The translations under genes were made by a program, and so were the position numbers. From Alphaproteobacteria bacterium (lineage in GTDB: Bacteria; Pseudomonadota; Alphaproteobacteria; Sphingomonadales; Sphingomonadaceae), in NCBI GenBank assembly GCA_028869975.1, contig JAGWQR010000305.1, positions 1-8,016 on the forward strand: a stretch of DNA of 8,016 nucleotides. The letters run 5' to 3'. This document shows positions 1 through 5,762 of this stretch, piece after piece; position 1 is the stretch's first letter; each line of letters starts with the position of its first letter. A model generated the notes under the pieces. The model did not search any database. It was not told the DNA's origin and saw only the letters and a program-made list of their open reading frames with translations.

Positions 1-388
1 GATGTTCGGCCTGGGCCTGCTCAGCCTTGTCGCGCGTGTGCGCGGCAAGCTCTATGACTGGCGCGGCCTGCACTGGCTGGCGCTGCTTATGGGGCCGTCG
101 GGCTTTGTTGCCGTGATCTCTGGCTGGGTTGTGACAGAGGTGGGTCGCCAGCCTTACACGATTTACGGCCTGCTGACGACCGCGCAGAGCGCCTCTCCAC
201 TCGCGGCCCCTGCTGTTGGCACGTCTTTGGCGGCGTTCGCGCTTGTCTATATTACTGTGTTCGGCGCCGGGATCTGGTATCTGCTCAAACTGATGGGGCA
301 GCCATCAGGAGACGGACTCCCGGCTAATCATGCGCCCGAACGCGCAGCTGGGCTCACCCCTGCCGCCGCGATGATTGGAGACGGTTGA
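1..388 (+). CDS. cydA: Cytochrome bd-type quinol oxidase subunit I, C-terminal part (cut by window edge)
   Basis: This is the last 128 or so codons of subunit I of a cytochrome bd-type terminal oxidase, an inner-membrane enzyme that oxidises quinol and reduces O2 to water. The frame is open at the left edge, so the Met at base 2 is an internal residue and the true start lies outside. The diagnostic stretch is GWVVTEVGRQPYTIYGLL at about residues 41-58, the conserved CydA GRQP region. Two membrane helices are visible, at about residues 24-46 and 72-98, followed by a short polar tail. Where E. coli CydA reads GRQPW-AIGE, this protein reads GRQPY-TIYG. The Glu position is thus Gly, which fits the cyanide-insensitive (CioA) branch better than the classical one, and the Trp is replaced by Tyr. 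The stop TGA (386-388) overlaps the cydB ATG by one base. The family call is firm; assignment to the CIO branch is inference from this fragment and from the downstream DUF2474 gene. Confidence 0.95.
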   Translation, partial: MFGLGLLSLVARVRGKLYDWRGLHWLALLMGPSGFVAVISGWVVTEVGRQPYTIYGLLTTAQSASPLAAPAVGTSLAAFALVYITVFGAGIWYLLKLMGQPSGDGLPANHAPERAAGLTPAAAMIGDG

Positions 389-1395
389 TGGAACCCGACA
401 GCTTCCTCACCTTTATCTGGGCGGTCATCATTGCTGTCGGTGTACTCGTCTATGTCCTGCTTGACGGCTTTGATCTCGGGATTGGCATCCTATTCCCCGT
501 CTTTGCAGTTGGTGAAGATCGCGACCAGGCGATCAACAGCATTGCGCCGGTATGGGATGGTAACGAGACCTGGCTGGTTCTGGGTGGTGGCGGATTGTTC
601 GCAGCTTTCCCGCTCGCTTATGCCATCCTGCTGCCCGCAACCTATCCGCTCATCATCGCGATGCTGCTCGGCTTGGTGTTTCGCGGGGTGGCGTTCGAGT
701 TTCGCTGGCGCGATCAGGGACATCGCAAATATTGGGATGCTGCGTTCACCACCGGATCGCTGGTCGCGGCCTTTTCGCAGGGGATGATTCTGGGCGCGAT
801 CCTGCAGGGCATCAAAATAGCGAACCGTGCCTATGCGGGTGGGTGGGTGGACTGGCTGTCGCCGTTTAGTGTGTTGACTGGCTTAAGTGTTGTGATCGGT
901 TATGCGCTGCTGGGGAGTTGCTGGCTGATCTGGAAAACCGAAGGCCCGGTGCAGGAGCAGGCTTTCCGCCTTGCCAGGCGTACAGCATGGGGAACGCTGG
1001 CGGCGATGGCGGCTGTGAGCGCGGCCACCCCGCTACTCCACACGGCTTATTGGGCGCGCTGGTTCACTATGCCCAATGTTCTATTCGCGGCGCAGGTGCC
1101 GTTGCTGACACTGATCACCGCATTTTTGCTGATGCGCGCACTCGAGCGGCGCAGTGAAGTCATGCCATTTCTGTGTGCGCTTGCGCTGTTCATACTTGGC
1201 TTTATCGGTCTGGGGATCAGCCTCTATCCTTATGTGCTCCCACCCAGTCTGACCTTCTGGGACGCTGCAACCTCAGCACGCGGCCAGGCCTTCATGCTGG
1301 TGGGCGCGCTGCTCACCATGCCGTTCATCCTGGGCTATACAGGCTGGGCCTATTGGGTGTTTCGGGGCAAGGTTGGCGCGCACGGCTATCATTGA
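388..1395 (+). CDS. cydB: Cytochrome bd-type quinol oxidase subunit II
   Basis: Complete 335-residue subunit II, the partner of CydA in the inner-membrane bd-type oxidase. The family hallmarks are all present: LLDGFDLGIG at about residues 24-33, and PVWDGNETWLVLGGGG at about 54-69, with Asp57 in the WDGNE motif followed by the aromatic FAAFPLAYA segment. The rest is a series of hydrophobic helices. A length near 335 fits the CioB branch, which is shorter than the roughly 379-residue E. coli CydB. I chose the ATG at 388 over the TTG at 385 because it forms a TGATG overlap with the cydA stop and has GGAG at 377-380 seven bases upstream. The stop at 1393-1395 overlaps the ATG of the next small gene by one base. 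It is therefore the middle gene of a tightly coupled operon. An alternative name is cioB. Confidence 0.97.
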   Translation: MEPDSFLTFIWAVIIAVGVLVYVLLDGFDLGIGILFPVFAVGEDRDQAINSIAPVWDGNETWLVLGGGGLFAAFPLAYAILLPATYPLIIAMLLGLVFRGVAFEFRWRDQGHRKYWDAAFTTGSLVAAFSQGMILGAILQGIKIANRAYAGGWVDWLSPFSVLTGLSVVIGYALLGSCWLIWKTEGPVQEQAFRLARRTAWGTLAAMAAVSAATPLLHTAYWARWFTMPNVLFAAQVPLLTLITAFLLMRALERRSEVMPFLCALALFILGFIGLGISLYPYVLPPSLTFWDAATSARGQAFMLVGALLTMPFILGYTGWAYWVFRGKVGAHGYH

Positions 1396-1493
1396 TGCCG
1401 ACGTACAAACAATGGCTCTGGTTCATTTCCCTCTGGGCCGCCAGTGTCGCAACGCTGGCTGTTATTGCAGCGCTGCTTAAGCTGGTGGTGTAA
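1395..1493 (+). CDS. DUF2474-type single-helix small protein of the bd oxidase operon (32 aa)
   Basis: A 32-residue ORF with sequence start MPTYKQWLWFISLWAASV. It has a short basic, aromatic N-terminus, one hydrophobic helix (about residues 8-31) and ends LLKLVV. The W-x-W-F-x-x-L-W-A-A-S-V pattern matches what I know of the DUF2474 family, tiny proteins encoded directly after cydB/cioB in proteobacterial CIO-type operons. By analogy with E. coli CydX it probably packs against the oxidase and stabilises it, but that role is inference for this family. Its ATG overlaps the cydB stop by one base (TGATG), so translation is probably coupled and no separate Shine-Dalgarno sequence is needed. It is short enough to be missed by most gene callers. 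The alternative, a chance ORF, is unlikely given the overlap, the position and the residue pattern. Confidence 0.85.
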   Translation: MPTYKQWLWFISLWAASVATLAVIAALLKLVV

Positions 1494-1565
1494 TGAAAGT
1501 ACAACGATGGCCGGCTCGGTTATATGCAATTATAGAGTAGACTATATATTTTGAATCTGAATGCA

Positions 1566-3953
1566 CTAGAATTTGAACCCGAGTGACACATAAAATGCGC
1601 GTGGGGGCGCGGGCAACGCGAGCAATGCCCCCAGTCCGACAGTAGTGGGATTGGTGCTCCCGCCCGACCCGTAAAGTCCGCCGGCAGAGATATATTCAAA
1701 GGCGTTGTAATTCTTGTCGAACAGATTGTCGGCTTCGAGGGTCACCGTTGCCGATTTGATGAAACCCAACGCCGAACTGGCCGGAATCCCGACCTCTAAC
1801 GCCGCGTTGACGATACCGAAGGTCGCCAGCTTGGTGTTGCTCGTGATATTCATCGAATTATCGTAGATATACTGCGAGCCGGTGTAGGCATAGGACACGC
1901 GCGGCGTGAAGGTCACATCCCCCACATTACCCTTGTAATAGGCACCAACATTAAGCGTGGTGTCCGGCGTATAGGCGATCGGCACATTGTTGAACGTGCC
2001 GTTGCCATTCACATAATTGGTGAATTTGGCATCGACAATGCCCAGATTAACGAAGGTGTAAAGCCGGGGAATAGGCGAGGCGTCGGCAAAGATCGACAGT
2101 GCGCGATAACGTGACGAGCCAAAGGCGAGCAAGGCACCGCCGCTGGCCAGTGCCGTGGGTATGGTCTCATTGGTATAGTCAAGCTGGCTCAGCGTCACGT
2201 CAAGCGAAAGGTCAGTTGCGGGTCCGAGCCGGTTCTTGCGCATCTTGAAGCCAAGCTGATAATAATTGCCCTCTTCGAGTTTGACTGTTGCCGCCGGCAA
2301 CGCAACATACGGGCCGGTGCCGCCGCCATTTTCAGGCTGCTTGAAGGTCCGTTCATAATTGCCGAACAGCGAGAGCCAGCTCAGCGCTTTCCAGTTCGCG
2401 CCAAAGGCAGGCTCAAGCCGCATCTCGGTTTTCGTTGCAGACGGAAAAAAGCTCAAATTTCCTCCAGGGTTGTAAAGCACGCCATTCGGAAACTCGCTAG
2501 CTTCGTCATGATAGAAATTGGTGTAATAGCCGACGAAGCGCACGCCCGGCGTGAGGGCAAGATTGCTGAAGGGCTTGAACACATCCTGGAGGAAGATCGC
2601 CGTATCAAGCTGCTCGAACACGTCACTGAAATAATTGCCGTTGGGGGCGAGCGCCGATCCGGTCAAGCCTGCCGGCGCCGGCACCGGCGAATTTACAAAG
2701 CCAAGCGCAGGATTGTAGAGCTGCTCGCGCGAATGGTAGCGACTGGCCTGAGCATACCCCCCGATGGTCAGCACATTATGGGGCAAGGTTATGTCAAACG
2801 AGAGCTTTTCCCCACCCACAAGGCTCGACGGCTGATTGGTTTCCACGCCGCTTTCGCTGCCTTGCACATAATCATGCAGCGTGGTGTAATGGAGGCGGCT
2901 TTCGTGGGTGATATAGGTGAGGCTGTGGAATTTGACGCTCGATGATACATCGGCGTTGACTTTGACATAGCCCATGATGATCGAGTTTGAGTCAAACTTG
3001 TAATTGACCGCGAGCGGCAGCGTGCTGAAAAACCCCGTGGTGGCCTGGCTGAACAGCGGCGCATTCTGCTGATAGCCAGCCTGTGTCACACCCGGGATGG
3101 GGGTTACCGGCGTCGCCAGTGGGCGATCCGCACCGCTGTGCGCGGTGTAAAAACCGATGCTGATGTCGCTGTGTGCAAACTGCTTGGTCGTTTTGATGTA
3201 GAGCGCATCGTTGTGGCTCGGGTTTTTGAAGCCATCGGGTGCATTCAAATAACTGTCAGCGCCGTTCAGCCCGCCAGCCGCAACCGTTTGCCAGCCTCCG
3301 ACATCTCCGGTTTGCAGGCTTGCGGAGATATTCTTAGTCTGGAACGAGCCATACGTCGCTGCCACTTCACCACCCGCCTCAGCCGTGGGTTGCAACGGCG
3401 TAAACGCGAGGCCACCGCCGATATTGGTAAACCAGCGATCCGTGACTGCTCCCGGCCCATAGGTGGCGCCGATCGTCTGGATCAGCGAAGTTTGCGGCAC
3501 CAGCGTGGCCTGCCACAAGCCGTTGCCGGGATTGCTCATCGGTACATCATCAAATGTCACGCCAACTGCGCCATTGTCCGGATTACCGCCCGAGAATCCG
3601 GCCCAGCCTACTTTAACGCCATCAATACTGATTGTGGTCTTCTGTGATCCGGTCGCGCCATAGCTCGACGTACTCACACCCGGCACCAGCGCCAACGCCT
3701 TGGCCGCGCCACCGACGACGGATACGGCGCGAATCTGGTCACGATCGAGCACTTTGTCGGTCTGGTCGGATTCAAACTCCTTGTCATGGCGTTCGCTGCG
3801 CGCTGTAACCACGATGTCGCCTTTCTCATTTGAAGACGCCGAATTGCCATTCGCGCTCTCCGGATTGGCCGCACAGACTGGCGAGAGCGCGACAAGGACG
3901 AGTGCACTGGCCGCCACACTCAGAGACATACGGGCTGAATTTGAAAACGACAC
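1566..3953 (-). CDS. TonB-dependent outer-membrane receptor (795 aa)
   Basis: A full-length TonB-dependent receptor, an outer-membrane gated barrel that imports a ligand using energy from TonB-ExbBD. A signal peptide covers residues 1 to about 28 (hydrophobic core, then SPVCA). A TonB-box-like DIVVTA lies at 46-51. The plug domain follows, with LVPGV, ISIDGV and DDVPMSNPGNGLW. A long run of amphipathic strands makes up the barrel, which ends in GFKF with the C-terminal Phe typical of BAM substrates. The start is GTG at 3953, supported by AAGGGAG seven bases upstream on the - strand. The stop is TAG. The mature protein has no Cys, and I see no His-x-Met, so it lacks the Cys/Met/His copper site described for Pseudomonas OprC. 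A cluster of four His lies at 343-360. The ligand is unknown; the neighbouring DUF2946 and Cys-rich barrel genes make a metal or metallophore plausible. The gene lies 214 bases downstream of the barrel gene behind its own AT-rich leader, so it may have its own promoter. It converges on the cydAB operon. Confidence 0.95.
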   Translation of the reverse strand: MSFSNSARMSLSVAASALVLVALSPVCAANPESANGNSASSNEKGDIVVTARSERHDKEFESDQTDKVLDRDQIRAVSVVGGAAKALALVPGVSTSSYGATGSQKTTISIDGVKVGWAGFSGGNPDNGAVGVTFDDVPMSNPGNGLWQATLVPQTSLIQTIGATYGPGAVTDRWFTNIGGGLAFTPLQPTAEAGGEVAATYGSFQTKNISASLQTGDVGGWQTVAAGGLNGADSYLNAPDGFKNPSHNDALYIKTTKQFAHSDISIGFYTAHSGADRPLATPVTPIPGVTQAGYQQNAPLFSQATTGFFSTLPLAVNYKFDSNSIIMGYVKVNADVSSSVKFHSLTYITHESRLHYTTLHDYVQGSESGVETNQPSSLVGGEKLSFDITLPHNVLTIGGYAQASRYHSREQLYNPALGFVNSPVPAPAGLTGSALAPNGNYFSDVFEQLDTAIFLQDVFKPFSNLALTPGVRFVGYYTNFYHDEASEFPNGVLYNPGGNLSFFPSATKTEMRLEPAFGANWKALSWLSLFGNYERTFKQPENGGGTGPYVALPAATVKLEEGNYYQLGFKMRKNRLGPATDLSLDVTLSQLDYTNETIPTALASGGALLAFGSSRYRALSIFADASPIPRLYTFVNLGIVDAKFTNYVNGNGTFNNVPIAYTPDTTLNVGAYYKGNVGDVTFTPRVSYAYTGSQYIYDNSMNITSNTKLATFGIVNAALEVGIPASSALGFIKSATVTLEADNLFDKNYNAFEYISAGGLYGSGGSTNPTTVGLGALLALPAPPRAFYVSLGFKF

Positions 3954-4167
3954 AATGACACTCCCTTTAATACGAAAACGTTAATTCTGCGGTTCGAGGG
4001 CCGCGAATGGAGTATTATTATGACGTTACCATGGCATTATTGTGTCAATTTTGTTAATTTATTAATAATCTTAAAATTATTATGTGTTTGATCAAAATTA
4101 TTTAAACGTGTTAATAAATTTTATTTACTACCCTTGATAGTTAAAGCCGCCACCCCCGCGCACTTGT
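3954..4167 (-). promoter_or_regulatory. AT-rich leader and probable promoter region of the TonB receptor gene
   Basis: No gene is visible in this 214-base gap. Positions 4041-4130 are about 86% A+T by count (77 of 90), in sharp contrast to the GC-rich genes on both sides. On the - strand there is a perfect TTGACA (4043-4048) and a CATAAT (4017-4022), but they are 20 bases apart, longer than ideal. A second weak pair is TTGATC (4090-4095 on the + scale) with TAAGAT 16 bases on. The region also holds a 10-bp palindrome TTTGATCAAA (4087-4096), a 7-bp inverted repeat (4063-4069 with 4076-4082) and a 10-bp inverted repeat (4056-4065 with 4111-4120). The receptor's Shine-Dalgarno AAGGGAG ends seven bases before its GTG. 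That a promoter lies here is likely; which boxes are used is a guess. No convincing terminator for the upstream gene was seen. Confidence 0.5.
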
Positions 4168-5175
4168 TCATAATCCATAATTGATCTGCAACTTGAACTG
4201 CACAGGCGCGACCAGTTGCCCCGCTGTGCCCAGCGGGTTGGCAGCGGGTGAAGCGGCAGCATTAACATATTGAGCAATGGGGAACTCAATATCACCATAG
4301 ATCGAGAGCCGTCGTGTCATCTGCACGCGCAGCCCCGGCGCGATCAATGCGCGCTGATAGCCCGAATCAAGCGGATCAGCATTGGCCCCGGTATCATGCG
4401 CACGCAACGAGCCGAGGAGCTGCACTGAGGGCGTGAATCGCATCACTCCGCGTGATGGTAGCGTGTAACTCACCCCAAGCGCGCCATCGAGTTCATTGCC
4501 CGGACGATAGCCTGCGCGTGCAGCCAATGCCATCTGGAATTGCGTCTGCACAAAATATTGCAGTCGGCCCAGTGTCCCGACATGATATCCCGTCACCTGT
4601 GCATCGGTGCTTCCTGTTCCGGGCAGAGTGTCTCGATCATAGATGCTGATGTTGCCATAGCGGTCCGTGGGGCTGGTCCACCGCCCGGTCGGCAGCTTGA
4701 TGCCGATGCCAATCCCGGAAGACATATCCGGGGCAATGCCGGTATAGGTCAGGTTGAGGGTGGCGTCGCCAAAATCGGTAAGGGGCACAGTCTCGATTAA
4801 CGGCACGCCGAGCCTATCCGCGCCTGTGGTTGTGAATTGGCGGTCAAAAACCGGCAACTCGCCCATCAGCGTCCAGGTTTGACTAAGCCGATATTCCGCA
4901 CCAAGGGTGTGAAAGCTGGTCTCGATCCGCTTGTCTACATTATCATGCGGACTGGCGTCGTGACCAGCTATGCGGTTGTGGTTCTGATCCATAAAGGAAA
5001 TCCGGTAAAAGACCGTAAGCCGGCTATCGGTGGCTTGTGGAATGTTGGTACCGTCACCCACATCAAATATGCCGCAGCCACAGGCACATGCCTGCGCCGG
5101 TGCAGATCTTAATAGGGCAAATATTACAACAAACAGTGCGGCTAATGACCGCGCGGCAGTCATACTCTTCGTCAT
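4168..5175 (-). CDS. Predicted outer-membrane beta-barrel protein with Cys-rich mature N-terminus
   Basis: A 335-residue exported protein not assigned to a named family. The ATG at 5175 is preferred over an upstream in-frame ATG at 5232. It has AAGGA nine bases before it and places a good signal peptide at the N-terminus: MTKS, a hydrophobic core at about residues 10-22, then SAPAQA. The longer form would add 19 residues ahead of the signal. Cleavage after Ala29 would expose CACGCGIFDVG, three Cys at 30, 32 and 34, a pattern suited to binding a metal or forming disulfides. The rest alternates in short amphipathic strands (for example LTVFYRISF, YVALMGELP-like stretches, GIGIGIKLPTGRW) and ends VQFKLQINYGL, which resembles the outer-membrane channels loosely grouped with phenol-degradation MetA-type barrels. 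The -3/-2 residues before Cys do not make a lipobox. It sits between DUF2946 and the TonB receptor, so a role in the same uptake or metal-handling process is inferred. It could also be a structural barrel with no transport role. Confidence 0.75.
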   Translation of the reverse strand: MTKSMTAARSLAALFVVIFALLRSAPAQACACGCGIFDVGDGTNIPQATDSRLTVFYRISFMDQNHNRIAGHDASPHDNVDKRIETSFHTLGAEYRLSQTWTLMGELPVFDRQFTTTGADRLGVPLIETVPLTDFGDATLNLTYTGIAPDMSSGIGIGIKLPTGRWTSPTDRYGNISIYDRDTLPGTGSTDAQVTGYHVGTLGRLQYFVQTQFQMALAARAGYRPGNELDGALGVSYTLPSRGVMRFTPSVQLLGSLRAHDTGANADPLDSGYQRALIAPGLRVQMTRRLSIYGDIEFPIAQYVNAAASPAANPLGTAGQLVAPVQFKLQINYGL

Positions 5176-5260
5176 TGTCTGAAATCCTTGATCCTGAACC
5201 ATCCCATGGGTGCTGCGCAGACAGGCGCGCACGCCAACAGGGAATTACGGGTGTTGAGGT

Positions 5261-5650
5261 TCAGCCCAGGAAAGGCGGCGCCTGGGACGGTGGCGGCGGG
5301 GACGCAAGCCAATAGGACACGAGGTCTGGCAAGCTTTTGCTGCGCTGTGCCTGAGGTTCAAGCAGCGCCGAAAGAAGCGGGTTCGGGACAAGCGCAGCCA
5401 GCCCAGGGACGTGCGCCATCGCGAAGGCACAAGGGGCATGGTCGTGCCCGGGATCAGCGGGCTGGTGCTGATCGAGTTCTATGATGCTGTGCGCCGGGCC
5501 CGTGCCGGTGCAGAAGGCGATCTCAATCCCATGCCCTGTATTGACCGGCATCAGCCCGTCGCCCACCGCAACGCGCATCAGCAGCGCCAGCGCCAGAAAG
5601 ACCACTGCGCCAACACGCCCCGCAGATGTATTGAGCCAATGCCGGATCAT
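5261..5650 (-). CDS. DUF2946 family small membrane/periplasmic protein
   Basis: A 129-residue protein matching the alphaproteobacterial DUF2946 pattern as I know it. It has an N-terminal hydrophobic segment (about residues 13-25) leading to LMPVNTGHGIEIAFCTGTG, then a His/Asp-rich stretch, the APCAFA motif, a second hydrophobic stretch, and a Pro-rich tail (PPPPSQAPP at 118-126). Potential metal or disulfide residues are Cys47, Cys74, His69 and His71. The N-terminal segment is either a signal anchor or an uncleaved export signal. The family has no established function; members are often found beside TonB-dependent receptors linked to copper, which is the basis for suggesting metal handling here. 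It lies 85 bases upstream of the Cys-rich barrel gene on the same strand and 112 bases downstream of the fusion gene. The ATG at 5650 has no strong Shine-Dalgarno, so the start is less certain than the family. Confidence 0.8.
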   Translation of the reverse strand: MIRHWLNTSAGRVGAVVFLALALLMRVAVGDGLMPVNTGHGIEIAFCTGTGPAHSIIELDQHQPADPGHDHAPCAFAMAHVPGLAALVPNPLLSALLEPQAQRSKSLPDLVSYWLASPPPPSQAPPFLG

Positions 5651-5703
5651 TGCCGCGCATTAACGGTGAGTCAGGCGAAAGTCCATATTTATGCCCGGTC
5701 GAG

Positions 5704-5752
5704 ATGGGCCGCCCGTATTGATATTCATTTCATACGGTTTGAGTTGGCCCAT
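5704..5752. repeat. Nested inverted repeat between the cupin fusion gene and DUF2946
   Basis: Two dyads share this 49-base segment. The outer arms are ATGGGCC (5704-5710) and GGCCCAT (5746-5752), 7 bp and perfect. The inner arms are CCGTAT (5713-5718) and ATACGG (5732-5737), 6 bp and perfect, flanking a 13-base AT-rich core. The core reads TGATATTCATTTCA when one flanking base is included, which loosely resembles the 7-1-7 half-sites of Fur-type operators. On the - strand no U-tract follows, so this is not a textbook intrinsic terminator. It could be an operator for the DUF2946 gene, an attenuator or processing hairpin between the two genes, or a weak terminator of the fusion gene. Confidence 0.5.
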
Positions 5753-5762
5753 TTCCGCCGGG

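Noticed and set aside
1531..1546. Small inverted repeat TATAG-AGTAGA-CTATA between the convergent oxidase operon and receptor gene
   Set aside because: It has only five A/T-rich pairs and no clear U-tract on either strand, too weak to call a terminator.
2508..3647. Plus-strand ORFs opposite the TonB receptor
   Set aside because: They lie wholly antisense to a receptor with signal peptide, plug, barrel and C-terminal Phe, and they resemble no protein family.
4088..4101. FNR-like TTGAT-CAAA-ATTAT
   Set aside because: The second half-site matches ATCAA at only three of five positions, and the 10-bp palindrome TTTGATCAAA explains the resemblance.
5083..5097. Possible lipobox before the CACGCG cysteines
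   Set aside because: The residues before Cys are AQA, not the L-A/S-G/A pattern, so ordinary signal peptidase cleavage fits better.
5175..5232. Upstream ATG at 5232 for the barrel protein
   Set aside because: It would add 19 polar residues before the signal peptide; the ATG at 5175 has its own Shine-Dalgarno sequence and a proper signal at its N-terminus.
5194..5264. CTGAACC / GGTTCAG inverted repeat flanking the gap between DUF2946 and the barrel gene
   Set aside because: The arms are only 7 bp, more than 55 bases apart, and one overlaps the DUF2946 stop; this is likely chance.
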